A DNA stretch of 64,000 nt from Roseinatronobacter sp. S2 (lineage in GTDB: Bacteria > Pseudomonadota > Alphaproteobacteria > Rhodobacterales > Rhodobacteraceae), in assembly GCF_029581395.1 (NCBI RefSeq), contig NZ_CP121113.1, positions 1,608,001 to 1,672,000 on the forward strand, in the 5' to 3' direction. Under the pieces are notes generated by a model. That model was not told the origin of the DNA, made no database searches, and worked only from the letters and a program-made list of their open reading frames with translations. This document shows positions 17,824-27,632 of the stretch, in pieces (the first letter of the stretch is position 1; the number at the start of each line of letters is the position of its first letter). The position numbers were made by a program, and so were the translations under genes.

Positions 17824-18081
17824 ATGACCGATATTTCGAATGATGCGTATAATGTGACCGCGGATGAGTTGCGCCAGTTTATAGAGCGCTATGAGCATCT
17901 TGATGCCGAGAAAAAAGACATAGCCGACCAGCAAAAAGAGGTTATGGCAGAAGCCAAGGGCCGCGGCTATGACACCAAGGTTCTGCGCAAGATCATCGCC
18001 ATGCGCAAGCGCAAGCCCGATGAGATTGCCGAAGAAGAAGCGGTGCTGGATTTGTACAAGGCCGCGCTTGGCATGGTGTGA
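17824..18081 (+). CDS. GapR-like DUF2312 nucleoid-associated protein
   Basis: 85 residues, almost entirely alpha-helical and highly charged. The conserved stretch MAEAKGRGYDTKVLRKII followed by the RKRKPDEI and EEEAVLDLY segments identifies DUF2312. The Caulobacter member of this family, GapR, encircles overtwisted AT-rich DNA ahead of forks and RNA polymerase. A single-gene unit. A GGGGCA/TGCCCC hairpin follows the stop at once. Confidence 0.88.
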   Translation: MTDISNDAYNVTADELRQFIERYEHLDAEKKDIADQQKEVMAEAKGRGYDTKVLRKIIAMRKRKPDEIAEEEAVLDLYKAALGMV

Positions 18082-18088
18082 TTGTGGC

Positions 18089-18108
18089 GGGGCAAATCAT
18101 CGTGCCCC
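18089..18108 (+). terminator. Hairpin after gapR
   Basis: GGGGCA (18089-18094) pairs with TGCCCC (18103-18108) around an 8-base loop, seven bases after the stop. No U-tract is present, so its efficiency is uncertain. Confidence 0.4.
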
Positions 18109-18146
18109 CCCCTCACGACATTTCACCACAATATCTGTTTGGCCAT

Positions 18147-18176
18147 GTGAAACGGTTTCGGACAGGAACCGTTCAC
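18147..18176. terminator. Inverted repeat between convergent gapR and sulfotransferase-like genes
   Basis: GTGAAACGGTT (18147-18157) and AACCGTTCAC (18167-18176) are complementary with one bulged base and a 9-base loop. Its placement between two convergent stops suits a terminator of the minus-strand gene; there is no T-run. Confidence 0.4.
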
Positions 18177-18199
18177 TTCACCAACGGGGCGACGGACCG

Positions 18200-19075
18200 T
18201 CAGGGCTGTATCAGCGTGACACCGTTCGTTGACGCAAGCGTTGTGACATCTTCTTCATACAATTCGGACAGAAGGTCGACTTTGTCTTCGTCCCATCCGG
18301 CAACGCTGACATCCACTTCGATCTTCGCCTCGTCGCAGAACTTGTCCAGAAATGCACCGATCACGCGCTGACGATGATCATCATCAACGGGCGGGGCGGT
18401 GTTCAGATAGTGTTCAAGCTTTTCAGCCCCCCCCGGCACCATGACTTCATCAAACCAGTCAAAGCTATGCTTCACAGGTGTGTCCTGATGGTAGCCGCCC
18501 ACCGTCCGAAGCAGTTTGTGCCAGATAAACGGGGTATCTTCATCGCACCACACGGTCAGGTGCGCTTCAGGCCAGGCTGCCCGTAGTGTTTCCACAAATG
18601 CCGACCAGCGCAGATTTTCAGGCTGGACAGAGTTCAGAATCTTTTCTGCCTGCCCGCGCTTTACACGGTTCAACAGGGCGGGCAGGAAGGATGCAGGATT
18701 GCGTATTGCAAGAAACAGCGTCACGTTATGGCCGATGAAGCATTCGCGCAGCGCCTTCATCCGTTGTGGGGCTGCGGGATAAAAATGGGCCGTGCGCACT
18801 GATCCGCCCTGCCAAGCCAGTAAATCAGGCTCTGACAGGACCAGACGTGCGGCGTTATCATCTTCCAGAATGCTGTCCAGAATAATCTGGTCCGTGCCCG
18901 GTTCGATCTGTGTTTCCGGATATGCCGACACCAGCTTAAGCAGCATGTCGCGGTAATCCGCGCGGTCCGGCACATCGATTCCCTGCTGTGCAAGCAGTGT
19001 GCGATTCTTTGTCAGACACCGAAGCAATCTGCCTTCATCTGTCAGGTGCGCGCCCAAGTGTAACGCAATATCCAT
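18200..19075 (-). CDS. Sulfotransferase-fold-like protein, function unknown
   Basis: 291 residues. I do not recognise a named family. The N-terminus (MDIALHLGAHLTDEG) resembles the sulfotransferase 5'-phosphosulfate loop (HxGxxKTGTT), but the Lys-Thr-Gly core is missing. TLFLAIRNPASFL near the middle resembles the 3'-phosphate loop (RxP). It therefore looks like a sulfotransferase-like protein with a degenerate PAPS site, possibly using another donor. The ATG at 19075 follows GGGGG at seven bases; an upstream TTG is in frame. It is divergent from tRNA-Thr. Confidence 0.6.
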   Translation of the reverse strand: MDIALHLGAHLTDEGRLLRCLTKNRTLLAQQGIDVPDRADYRDMLLKLVSAYPETQIEPGTDQIILDSILEDDNAARLVLSEPDLLAWQGGSVRTAHFYPAAPQRMKALRECFIGHNVTLFLAIRNPASFLPALLNRVKRGQAEKILNSVQPENLRWSAFVETLRAAWPEAHLTVWCDEDTPFIWHKLLRTVGGYHQDTPVKHSFDWFDEVMVPGGAEKLEHYLNTAPPVDDDHRQRVIGAFLDKFCDEAKIEVDVSVAGWDEDKVDLLSELYEEDVTTLASTNGVTLIQP

Positions 19076-19250
19076 GTACAAACCCCCTGTTCATAGAACG
19101 GTTTTATCTAAAATTATGTCAGATTTTAGTCACTTATGGGACGAAAATCGTCAGTTCGCCAGCACCGGTGCGAAAGTTGTGCTTTGCGCCAGGATACATG
19201 AAAATCGGTGTTGAGAAATGTGAGAATAGCAAATAGAAGTCGCGAAGGAA

Positions 19251-19326
19251 GCCGGCTTAGCTCAGTTGGTAGAGCAGTGGTTTTGTAAACCGAAGGTCGG
19301 GGGTTCGAGTCCCTCAGCCGGCACCA
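19251..19326 (+). tRNA. tRNA-Thr (anticodon TGT)
   Basis: The acceptor arms GCCGGCT/AGCCGGC are perfectly paired, followed by discriminator A and an encoded CCA (to 19326). The D-arm (GCTCAGTTGGTAGAGC) and T-arm (GGGGGTTCGAGTCCCTC) are canonical. The anticodon loop TTTGTAA gives TGT. The anticodon stem has a wobble and a terminal mismatch but reads clearly. Confidence 0.95.
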
Positions 19327-19349
19327 GTACAGATTTTCCACCATTTGTA

Positions 19350-19394
19350 GGGTGGTAGTTCAGTTCGTTAGCGCCCATTGTCAGGTTTCCGACA
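19350..19394 (+). other. Possible degenerate tRNA remnant (tRNA-Asp-like 5' half)
   Basis: Starting 23 bases after tRNA-Thr, GGGTGGTAGTTCAGTTCGTTAG resembles the acceptor and D-arm of tRNA-Asp genes. It is followed by TTGTCAGG, which could be a GTC anticodon context, and by CTTCAATCC, which resembles a T-loop. The D-stem and acceptor stem do not close, so it cannot be a functional tRNA. It could be a tRNA relic or chance. Confidence 0.35.
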
Positions 19395-19430
19395 CTTCAA
19401 TCCAAAGAAGTAGGAGTTAATAGAGCTTTC

Positions 19431-20315
19431 ATGACACGAATAACAAAAGCCGTTTTTCCCGTTGCCGGATTAGGAACACGTTTTCTGCCTGCAACCAAAG
19501 CGATGCCCAAGGAACTTTTGCCAATTATTGACAAGCCCATTGTTCAATATGCGGTGGAAGAAGCTGTTGCCGCAGGGGTGACAGAACTTATCTTCGTGAC
19601 CGGGCGCAACAAGCGTGCAGTCGGGGACCATTTCGACGCCAATCTTGAGCTTGAGAACCAGTTGCTGCAAGCGGGCAAGACAGAGATGCGCGACATGGTG
19701 CGAAATATCGTTCCCGAAGGCGTATCATGCCTGTTTGTGCGCCAACCCGCGCCGCTGGGGCTGGGCCATGCGGTTTTGTGTGCAGCCCCCGCAGTGGGTA
19801 ATGCCCCTTTCGCGGTTTTGCTGGCCGATGACTTTATGAAGGGATCGCCCCTGCCCACCGAAGCACTGATCAGCGCATATGAGAAAAAGCCGCAAACCTT
19901 GCTGTCAGTAGGCGAGGTCGCGCCGGAAGATGTGTCGAAATTCGGCATATTGCGGCCGGGGGATATGCAAAGTGATGGCACGCTGGCCGTCAAGGGGCTG
20001 GTGGAAAAGCCCAAGCTGGAAGACGCGCCATCGCATCTTGCGTCCTATGGCCGCTATGTGTTCGAACCAGAGGTGTTTGCAATCCTTCGCGCGTTGAAAC
20101 CGGGTGCCGGGGGCGAGATTCAGTTGGCTGATGCGATTGATATACTGGCCGCGCAAGGCAAGGTTTCGGCCATCATAAACCAGTCGCAGCGTTTTGACTG
20201 CGGGTCAAAGCGGGGCTATCTGGAGGCGATTCTTGATGTCGCGCTGGATGACCCGAAATACCGCGACTTCATGTTTGCGCTGATGCGCAGGAAACTGGAC
20301 GAATATCGGGGATAG
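19431..20315 (+). CDS. galU: UTP--glucose-1-phosphate uridylyltransferase
   Basis: 294 residues. The nucleotidyltransferase motif GLGTRFLPATKAMPKE lies near the N-terminus, with further family blocks at VEEAVAAGV, VTGRNKRAV, LADDFM and VEKPK. It makes UDP-glucose for polysaccharides, osmoprotectants and lipids. The start ATG follows AGGAGTTAATAGAGC. It is monocistronic: a repeat-rich spacer and a convergent exporter gene follow. Confidence 0.95.
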   Translation: MTRITKAVFPVAGLGTRFLPATKAMPKELLPIIDKPIVQYAVEEAVAAGVTELIFVTGRNKRAVGDHFDANLELENQLLQAGKTEMRDMVRNIVPEGVSCLFVRQPAPLGLGHAVLCAAPAVGNAPFAVLLADDFMKGSPLPTEALISAYEKKPQTLLSVGEVAPEDVSKFGILRPGDMQSDGTLAVKGLVEKPKLEDAPSHLASYGRYVFEPEVFAILRALKPGAGGEIQLADAIDILAAQGKVSAIINQSQRFDCGSKRGYLEAILDVALDDPKYRDFMFALMRRKLDEYRG

Positions 20316-20317
20316 TC

Positions 20318-20430
20318 CGCTTTAGGGTGTGTCGCGCAAAAGCGGGAACCGGCTGCGCCCCCCCCCGGACATTGCATATCAACAGGTCAGAGCGAGCCGC
20401 GTGAATGCAAGTGAACGCGACACGCTTTAG
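20318..20430. repeat. Composite repeat in the galU downstream spacer
   Basis: CGCTTTAG occurs directly at 20318-20325 and 20423-20430, and GTGTCGCG (20329-20336) is the exact inverse of CGCGACAC (20416-20423). A nine-C run lies between them. The arms could fold into a long stem acting as a galU terminator, or mark an intergenic repeat unit. No gene was seen here. Confidence 0.4.
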
Positions 20431-20482
20431 CGGCACATGATGGCGAAATGCCCTGTGATGTTCTGATCAATGGATATGGAGT

Positions 20483-22321
20483 TCACGCCTCGTGGCTGTT
20501 GGCGCGTTGGCGTGCCCACATTTCCGCATATTGGCCATTGCGCGCCAGCAGGTCATCATGTGTGCCAGTCTCGACGATACGCCCCTCGTCCAGAACAACG
20601 ATCCGGTCTGCATCCACAACTGTTGACAGCCGGTGCGCAATCGTGATCACCGTGCGCCCCTGTCCCATCTGGCGCAGGCTTTCCTGAATGCTTTGCTCCG
20701 TTCGGGTATCAAGCGCTGATGTAGCTTCATCCAGCAGCAGAATGGGCGGGTTTTTCAGCAAGGTCCGTGCAATGCCCACGCGCTGCTTTTCACCGCCTGA
20801 CAGCTTCAGGCCACGCTCGCCTACGGCAGTGTCATAACCTTCGGGCAGCGAGCAGATGAAATCATGGATGCGGGCTGCGCGCGCGGCACCCTCGATTTCC
20901 TGGCGGGTTGCGCCTTCGCGGCCATAGGCGATGTTATAGGCGATGGTATCGTTGAACAGCACCGTATCTTGCGGGACGACGCCGATTGCGCCGTGCAGGC
21001 TGGATTGCGTGACCGTGCGCAAGTCCTGCCCGTCAATCAGCACGGCCCCGCCTGTTACATCATAAAACCTGAACAGCAGCCGCCCGATTGTGGATTTCCC
21101 CGACCCCGAAGGCCCGATAATTGCGACGGTCTGCCCCGCATGCACGGTCAGGTCCACCCCTTTCAGGATGGGTCGGGCCGCGTCATACCCGAACTGCACC
21201 TTATCGAACCGGATTTCCCCGCCGCTGACCTTCAGGGGGCGGGCATCAGGGGCATCGGTGACATCTGCGGGCTGGTCCAGCAGGTCAAACATTTCGCCCA
21301 TATCGACCAGGGCTTGCCGGATTTCGCGATAGACCGTGCCAAGGAAATTCAGCGGCATGGTAATCTGGATCATATAGGCATTGACCAAAACGAAGTCGCC
21401 AACGCTTAGCGCGCCGTTTTGTACGCCCATTGCCGCCATCACCATGACCACCACCAACCCTGTGGTGATCAAAAACGCCTGTCCGAAATTCAGGAATGCC
21501 AAGGAATAATTCGTGGCCACCGCCGCCGTTTCATATTGTGCCATGGCGCTGTCGTACCGGCGCGCTTCCATACCTTCGGCATTGAAATACTTGACCGTTT
21601 CGAAATTCAGCAGGCTGTCGATCGCCTTCTGGTTGGCGTCCGTATCCTGACGGTTCATTTCGCGGCGCTGTTTGACGCGCCATTCGGTGATGCGGAATGT
21701 AAACCAGACATACAGCGAGATTGTGGCGACCACGGCGGCCAGATACCAGACATCGAACATCAGAAAGAAAATCACCGCAATCATCAGCAGTTGCAGCATC
21801 AGCGGGAAAATCGAGAACAGCAAGAACCGCAGCAGGAATTCAACGCCTTTCACACCACGTTCGATGATCCGGCTAAGGCCACCTGTCTTGCGTGTAATGT
21901 GATAACGCAGCGAAAGGCGGTGAATATGCTCGAATGTTTCCAAGGCCAGTTTGCGCAAGGCGCGCTGTCCGACACGCGTAAACAGCACATTGCGCAATTC
22001 CTGAAACGCAATCTCCATCAAGCGCGCAAGTCCATAGGCAACCGTCAAACCGACAGCACCAAGGGCCAGCATCCATGCCGCCCCTTCGCCTGCAAGCGCG
22101 TCGACCGCCGCCTTGTAAAAGAACGGCGTGCCCACGGCCACCATCTTGGCGATGACCAGCATTGTCAGCGCCAGAACGATGCGTTGCTTTACCCACAACT
22201 CTCCCTTGGGCCACAGATAGGGGATAACGCGGCGAATGATGCGCAGCCCGTTTGACGGGGGCGCGGCTGCTGCGGGGCTGCCCGTTGGATCGGGCGCCTT
22301 CGCGCGATAGGATGGTGACAT
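20483..22321 (-). CDS. Atm1/ABCB7-type ABC exporter (permease-ATPase fusion)
   Basis: 612 residues. It has six transmembrane helices followed by an ATPase with Walker A GPSGSGKST, signature LSGGEKQRVGIAR and Walker B ILLLDEATSALD. The transmembrane part carries the Atm1/HMT-specific segment NFETVKYFNAE and the RIIERGVKG region. Bacterial Atm1 proteins export glutathione conjugates and confer heavy-metal tolerance; the mitochondrial homologue supports cytosolic Fe-S assembly. It acts as an inner-membrane homodimer. Single gene; its start at 22321 faces away from the LysM gene end. Confidence 0.9.
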   Translation of the reverse strand: MSPSYRAKAPDPTGSPAAAAPPSNGLRIIRRVIPYLWPKGELWVKQRIVLALTMLVIAKMVAVGTPFFYKAAVDALAGEGAAWMLALGAVGLTVAYGLARLMEIAFQELRNVLFTRVGQRALRKLALETFEHIHRLSLRYHITRKTGGLSRIIERGVKGVEFLLRFLLFSIFPLMLQLLMIAVIFFLMFDVWYLAAVVATISLYVWFTFRITEWRVKQRREMNRQDTDANQKAIDSLLNFETVKYFNAEGMEARRYDSAMAQYETAAVATNYSLAFLNFGQAFLITTGLVVVMVMAAMGVQNGALSVGDFVLVNAYMIQITMPLNFLGTVYREIRQALVDMGEMFDLLDQPADVTDAPDARPLKVSGGEIRFDKVQFGYDAARPILKGVDLTVHAGQTVAIIGPSGSGKSTIGRLLFRFYDVTGGAVLIDGQDLRTVTQSSLHGAIGVVPQDTVLFNDTIAYNIAYGREGATRQEIEGAARAARIHDFICSLPEGYDTAVGERGLKLSGGEKQRVGIARTLLKNPPILLLDEATSALDTRTEQSIQESLRQMGQGRTVITIAHRLSTVVDADRIVVLDEGRIVETGTHDDLLARNGQYAEMWARQRANSHEA

Positions 22322-22428
22322 GATAAGCTTTCAATTCCTGATGCGCGTAATCTAGGCAGACCCATCCGGTTTGACCAGTTGCGTTATGGCCAAAACATAC
22401 TGCCCGCCGCGCGCCAGTGGTGTCGATT

Positions 22429-23679
22429 TCACCCTTCGGGCGGGGGCAGGATGAACACCTGACCGGGGAAAATCAGGTCGGGGTTGCGGATCTGGTCGCG
22501 ATTGGCATCGAAAATGCGCATGTAGCGCTGTCCGTCCCCAAATCGGGCTTCTGACATTGCCCAAAGCGTGTTGCCGGGTTGCACGATCAGTGCCTGCGGC
22601 CCGTCGCTGCCACGCGCGATCTGCGGGGTAACCCGTTCAAAGGGAATTTCGGCGCGCGACACGACCTGCGCTGCGTCATCCAGTTCGTCAACGCGCAGGC
22701 GGTAAACACCGCGTTCAATCCCGTCAAGCTGGGCCTGCCAGTTGCCATCGGCGCTGGCGCGCGTGCGGATGATGGGTTGGTTGTCCAGATAGATCTGGAT
22801 TTCGGTGCCCGCAGACCGGCTGCGCCCGCCAAGGGCCACGTCGCCTTGCGCATCATAGACCACGCTGTCCACCACCACATTACCCGCGCTTCCCGTCTGG
22901 GGCAGGCGCGCGGCTTCGCCCAGAACCTGCACACTGCCGTCAGATCGCATCAGGATTGCCATCGGCATGTCCTGCGCCTGTGCCTGTGCGGTTTGTTCTT
23001 CGGTCCCGGGCATGTCTGCGTCGTTTGCAATATCTGGCGCTGCGGCTGTTCCTGCCATGTCTATGCCAGTATCCGGCTGCGGTCGTGGGGGGGGTGACAG
23101 GTCGGGAAACAGTGGCGCAGTTTCAACTTCGCGCGCCATGTGAACCGCGTGGGTGCTGCCATCAGTGTCGCGCTGCCCGACAAGCAATTCACTGCGCGGG
23201 GCCAGCATCAGCGTATCTGCGGAGCGCACACGATGCCCGCTGGGCAGGTGCACTTCCAGTTCCAGAACGCGTGGGGCAGGGCTGGGTTGCACCTCAAACA
23301 TCATTACAAACTCGCCCGCGGCGCTGCTGATGGTCTGGGCCACCTGCGCTTCGTCAATCAGGGCGGCAACCGTGCTGGTGGCCGGTGCCTTGCCCGCGAT
23401 CAGCACATCGCCGATATCGGTCACCCGCACCAGATCAAAGCGCGGCGCGGCATCGTTCAGCTGCTCGGCCATGGCGACACGCATGTCGGGTTCGGGTTCT
23501 GCGTCGGGGCCGTCTGCAACAAATGGTTCGGACATCGCGCCAAGGCGGGGTGCTGTGTCAACCGGCTCCGACCGATCTGGCGGAAAGACCACGATATACG
23601 CCACGGACGCCGCACCGGCGACTGCAACGGTCCCGACTGCCCATTGTGCCAGCGTATCTTTCGGCAGATATTTCAGCAT
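22429..23679 (-). CDS. LysM-domain envelope protein with single N-terminal membrane anchor
   Basis: 416 residues. An N-terminal hydrophobic segment (AVGTVAVAGAASVAYIVVF) anchors a periplasmic part. A Pro/Ala/Asp-rich region and an Ig-like repeat (VVDSVVYDAQGDVALGGRS...) lead to a C-terminal LysM (about 360-412, QPGNTLWAMSEARFGDG ... FPGQVFILPP), which binds peptidoglycan. The ATG at 23679 has AGGA six bases upstream; the longer frame is not credible. The architecture is common in Rhodobacteraceae and of unknown role. Its promoter region also serves the divergent LOG gene. Confidence 0.85.
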   Translation of the reverse strand: MLKYLPKDTLAQWAVGTVAVAGAASVAYIVVFPPDRSEPVDTAPRLGAMSEPFVADGPDAEPEPDMRVAMAEQLNDAAPRFDLVRVTDIGDVLIAGKAPATSTVAALIDEAQVAQTISSAAGEFVMMFEVQPSPAPRVLELEVHLPSGHRVRSADTLMLAPRSELLVGQRDTDGSTHAVHMAREVETAPLFPDLSPPPRPQPDTGIDMAGTAAAPDIANDADMPGTEEQTAQAQAQDMPMAILMRSDGSVQVLGEAARLPQTGSAGNVVVDSVVYDAQGDVALGGRSRSAGTEIQIYLDNQPIIRTRASADGNWQAQLDGIERGVYRLRVDELDDAAQVVSRAEIPFERVTPQIARGSDGPQALIVQPGNTLWAMSEARFGDGQRYMRIFDANRDQIRNPDLIFPGQVFILPPPEG

Positions 23680-23800
23680 GAGGTGATCCTTTGGACGTGT
23701 ATGAACCTGCGGTCCATGACGAACGCCGCCTTTACCTTGCATGACCATACCAAGCAGGGTATCCGAGGGCAAAAGAAAACCGACACAAGGTCTTGATGCC

Positions 23801-24370
23801 ATGCCCGTTTTACCCCTGTCTGTATGTGTTTTTTGCGGTGCGCGCGCAGGCGCGGACCCCGCATATGTGCAAGCCGGGCGCGATATGGGCCAGTTGATCG
23901 CGCAGCGCGGCTGGCGGCTGGTTTACGGCGCGGGTGACATTGGCATCATGGGCGAGGTGGCGCGCGCGGCACAAACCGGCGGTGCGCCGACTTTCGGCGT
24001 TATCCCCACCCATCTGATGCAGGCCGAACAGGGCAGGCAGTCGCTGTCCACACTTGTCGTCACCGAAACCATGCATGAGCGCAAGAAGGTCATGTTCACC
24101 AATTCTGACGCGATTGTCGTGCTGCCGGGCGGGGCAGGGTCGCTGGATGAATTCTTTGAGGTTCTGACATGGCGCCAGCTTGGGTTGCACAAAAAGCCGA
24201 TCCTGCTGCTGAATACCAACGGGTATTGGAAACCGCTGGCAGCCCTGATCGAACATGTGATCGAACAGAAATTCGCCGAATCCAATGTCCGCAGTTTTTT
24301 CAGCGTAGTTGATACGGTTGACGAGGCAGGTCAGGCACTGGATGCGCATTTTGACAGCCTGATGCCCTGA
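23801..24370 (+). CDS. LOG-family protein (putative nucleoside 5'-monophosphate phosphoribohydrolase)
   Basis: 189 residues. The family motif PGGxGS/TxxE is present as PGGAGSLDE at 109-117, together with the upstream VYGAGDIGIMG and the METHERKK-like block TMHERKKVMF. LOG proteins hydrolyse nucleoside monophosphates to base and ribose 5-phosphate, making cytokinins in some bacteria; most are nucleotide-salvage enzymes. The ATG at 23801 with AAGG upstream is preferred to the longer frame from 23741. Confidence 0.9.
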   Translation: MPVLPLSVCVFCGARAGADPAYVQAGRDMGQLIAQRGWRLVYGAGDIGIMGEVARAAQTGGAPTFGVIPTHLMQAEQGRQSLSTLVVTETMHERKKVMFTNSDAIVVLPGGAGSLDEFFEVLTWRQLGLHKKPILLLNTNGYWKPLAALIEHVIEQKFAESNVRSFFSVVDTVDEAGQALDAHFDSLMP

Positions 24371-24454
24371 ACAAGAGGGCTGGAACGTGGTCGGGTCAGG
24401 TTGAAGTATCTGGTTGCGGTTCTGGCCTGAAATTGTCATTCTCGCTTGGATAAA

Positions 24455-24627
24455 GCCCGCGCCATCGGCGGGCCGGGGTCTGCCGATCCGACAATAGTTA
24501 AGTTCACTTTATGCAGGCGGCATACCCCCAAGATCATGGGCTTGGACTGTCATCAGCCAAATCGGCAGGCCGCGGGACGGCCCGCCGATGGCGCGGCGGG
24601 CTGCGCCCTTTGCTCCGCGCCTTGGGT
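24455..24627. repeat. Long inverted repeat with an interspersed 30-mer (409-base LOG-uvrA gap)
   Basis: GCGCCATCGGCGGGCC (24459-24474) is the exact inverse of 24579-24594, and TGCCGAT (24481-24487) is the inverse of 24561-24567. The two arms enclose about 73 bases. Directly after, 24592-24622 carries a ~30-base sequence seen again at 47395-47429. The whole 24371-24779 gap holds no recognisable gene. It could be a structured RNA, a terminator pair for the convergent LOG and uvrA genes, or a small mobile repeat. Confidence 0.55.
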
Positions 24628-24779
24628 AACTTCAACGTCTCTTGTCAGGTCAGAATTGGCCAGCCTTGCGGTTCTGTCTGACATCACACTGCCATGAAAT
24701 CGCAGTATTTATCCGCATTCGCGCGACATGTTCTGGCCATTTGTCAGCGCAGGTTCGGGACGTGGAAAACCGCGTCCCG

Positions 24780-27632
24780 CTATTCTGCGGCAACCCGACG
24801 TTGTTTCAGCATTGGCGCAAGATAATGGCCCGTATGGCTGCCTTCGACCTTGGCGACCTGTTCGGGGGTGCCGGTGGCCACAACCTGCCCGCCGCCATCG
24901 CCGCCCTCCGGCCCGATGTCGATAATCCAGTCGGCGGTTTTCACCACATCCAGATTATGTTCGATCACGACAACTGTGTTGCCCTGATCCACCAGTTCAT
25001 GCAGCACTTCCAGAAGTTTGCGCACATCTTCGAAATGCAGGCCGGTGGTCGGTTCGTCCAGAATATACAGTGTTCGCCCGGTTGATCTGCGCGACAGCTC
25101 CTTGGCCAGCTTCACGCGCTGCGCCTCGCCGCCCGACAGGGTGGTGGCCTGCTGGCCAACCTTGATATATCCCAGCCCCACACGCATCAGCGCATCCATC
25201 TTGTCGCGGATGGACGGAACGGCCTGAAAAAATCCCTGCGCTTCTTCAACTGTCATGTCAAGAACGTCGGCTATGCTTTTGCCTTTGAACAGAATTTCCA
25301 GCGTTTCGCGGTTATAGCGTGCGCCCTTGCATGTCTCGCAGGTGACATAGACATCAGGCAGGAAATTCATTTCAATCTTCAGCACGCCATCGCCCTGACA
25401 GGCCTCGCACCGGCCACCCTTGACGTTGAATGAAAACCGCCCAGGCTTGTAGCCGCGCGCCTTCGATTCCGGCAGGCCCGCGAACCAGTCGCGGATTGGC
25501 CCGAACGCCCCTGTATAGGTGGCAGGGTTGGACCGTGGCGTGCGCCCGATGGGGCGCTGGTCAATGTCGATGACCTTGTCCAGATGCTCCAGCCCCTTGA
25601 TGGTTTCGCAAGGTGCGGGTGTCTGGCGCGCGCCGTTCAGCCGCATGCTTGCGGTTTTGAACAGGGTTTCAATCGTCAGGGTGGATTTGCCGCCCCCCGA
25701 AACACCCGTCACGCACACGAATTTGCCCAATGGAAAGTCCACTGTGACATCATGCAGGTTGTTGCCGCTGGCCTTGACCACTTTCAGTTTCTTGCCATTA
25801 CCCTTGCGCCGCACCTTCGGAACTGCGATTTGTCGCGCGCCGGTCAGGTATTGCCCTGTCAGGCTGGCAGGGTCGGCCATGATTTGCGCGGGCGTTCCCT
25901 TGGCGACCACACGCCCGCCATGCACACCGGCACCGGGGCCAAAATCCAGCACATGATCCGCTGTGCGGATGGCTTCTTCGTCATGTTCCACAACAATGAC
26001 GGAATTTCCCTGATCGCGCAGATTGCGCAATGTCACCAGCAGGCGATCATTGTCACGCTGGTGCAAACCGATACTGGGTTCATCCAGCACATACAGCACC
26101 CCCGTCAGGCCGCTGCCGATCTGGCTGGCCAGCCGGATACGCTGGCTTTCGCCGCCGGACAATGTTCCCGCATGCCGTCCAAGTGTCAGGTAATCCAGCC
26201 CCACATTGACCAGAAACCCCAGACGTTCGCGGATTTCCTTCAGAATGGCACGCGCGATTTCGTTTTTCTGCCCACTTAGCGAGTCTGGCACGCCCTTGAC
26301 CCAGTCCAGCGCTTCCTTGATGGACATTTGCGTGACCTGCCCGACATGCAGCCCGCCAATCTTGACCGCCAGCGCTTCGGGTTTCAGACGGTAACCGCCA
26401 CAGACACCGCAATCACGGTGGTTTTGGTATTGCTCGAAATCTTCACGAATCCATGCGCTGTCGGTTTCGCGGTAACGCCGTTCCATGTTCGGCACCACAC
26501 CCTCAAAGGCGCGCGTCACGTTATAGACCCGCCCGCCTTCATCATAGCGAAACGGCAGCTCCTCGCCGTTTGAGCCATAGAGCAACACCTGCTTTACATG
26601 CGCAGGCAGGTCTTTCCACGGGGCACGGGCATCAAATTCATAGTGTTTGGCCAGTGATTCAATCGTTTGCAGGAAATAGGGCGACTTGCCCTTGCGCCAT
26701 GGTGCAATCGCCCCGTCATATAATTTCAGCGCATGGTCAGGAACGACAAGGCGTTCGTCAAAAAACAACTCCACCCCCAACCCGTCGCAGGCAGGGCAGG
26801 CGCCTGTCGGGGCGTTGAACGAAAACAGGCGTGGTTCGATTTCGGAAATGGTGAAGCCACTGACCGGACAGGCGAATTTTTCCGAAAATGTCATGCGCGC
26901 GCCGTCTTCGCGCGCTTCTTCCAGCACGGCAATTCCATCGGCCAGATCAAGGGCTGTGCGCAAACTGTCGGCCAGCCGTGTTTCCATGCCCGCGCGCACA
27001 ACCAGACGGTCGACTACGACATCAATGTCATGGCGGAATTTCTTGTCCAGCGTGGGTGGCTCGTCCAATTCGTAAAACTGGCCATCGACCTTGACCCGCT
27101 GGAAGCCCTGTTTGCGCAGGTCCAGAAATTCCTTGCGGTATTCCCCTTTGCGGTCGCGCACAATCGGGGCCAGCAAATAGGCGCGCGTGCCGTCTTCCAT
27201 CGCCATGATGCGGTCGACCATGTCCTGCACCTGCTGCGCTTCAATGGGCAGGCCGGTCTCGGGGCTGTAGGGGGTGCCCGCGCGGGCAAACAGCAAGCGC
27301 AGGTAGTCATATATCTCGGTCACCGTGCCAACAGTGGAGCGCGGGTTCTTGCTGGTGGTTTTCTGCTCAATGGAAATTGCGGGTGACAGGCCTGAAATAT
27401 GGTCCATGTCGGGCTTTTGCATCATGTCCAGAAACTGGCGCGCATAGGCCGACAGGCTTTCGACATAGCGCCGCTGCCCTTCTGCATAGATGGTGTCGAA
27501 GGCCAGTGACGACTTGCCAGACCCCGACAGCCCGGTGATGACCACAAGCTGATCGCGCGGAATATCCACGTCGATGTTTTTCAGGTTGTGTTCGCGCGCA
27601 CCGCGCACTTCGATGAATTTCTGCTCGGCCAT
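24780..27632 (-). CDS. uvrA: Excinuclease ABC subunit A
   Basis: 950 residues, typical UvrA length. It starts with the ABC motif [14 protein letters not shown]. It has two ATPase signatures ([12 protein letters not shown] and [12 protein letters not shown]), a second P-loop [10 protein letters not shown] and zinc-binding CxxC pairs ([14 protein letters not shown] with CETCKG). It recognises helix-distorting lesions and loads UvrB in nucleotide excision repair. The ATG at 27632 has GGGG six bases upstream; another ATG lies at 27638. The gene order here shows no SOS partner next to it. Confidence 0.97.
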   Translation of the reverse strand: MAEQKFIEVRGAREHNLKNIDVDIPRDQLVVITGLSGSGKSSLAFDTIYAEGQRRYVESLSAYARQFLDMMQKPDMDHISGLSPAISIEQKTTSKNPRSTVGTVTEIYDYLRLLFARAGTPYSPETGLPIEAQQVQDMVDRIMAMEDGTRAYLLAPIVRDRKGEYRKEFLDLRKQGFQRVKVDGQFYELDEPPTLDKKFRHDIDVVVDRLVVRAGMETRLADSLRTALDLADGIAVLEEAREDGARMTFSEKFACPVSGFTISEIEPRLFSFNAPTGACPACDGLGVELFFDERLVVPDHALKLYDGAIAPWRKGKSPYFLQTIESLAKHYEFDARAPWKDLPAHVKQVLLYGSNGEELPFRYDEGGRVYNVTRAFEGVVPNMERRYRETDSAWIREDFEQYQNHRDCGVCGGYRLKPEALAVKIGGLHVGQVTQMSIKEALDWVKGVPDSLSGQKNEIARAILKEIRERLGFLVNVGLDYLTLGRHAGTLSGGESQRIRLASQIGSGLTGVLYVLDEPSIGLHQRDNDRLLVTLRNLRDQGNSVIVVEHDEEAIRTADHVLDFGPGAGVHGGRVVAKGTPAQIMADPASLTGQYLTGARQIAVPKVRRKGNGKKLKVVKASGNNLHDVTVDFPLGKFVCVTGVSGGGKSTLTIETLFKTASMRLNGARQTPAPCETIKGLEHLDKVIDIDQRPIGRTPRSNPATYTGAFGPIRDWFAGLPESKARGYKPGRFSFNVKGGRCEACQGDGVLKIEMNFLPDVYVTCETCKGARYNRETLEILFKGKSIADVLDMTVEEAQGFFQAVPSIRDKMDALMRVGLGYIKVGQQATTLSGGEAQRVKLAKELSRRSTGRTLYILDEPTTGLHFEDVRKLLEVLHELVDQGNTVVVIEHNLDVVKTADWIIDIGPEGGDGGGQVVATGTPEQVAKVEGSHTGHYLAPMLKQRRVAAE

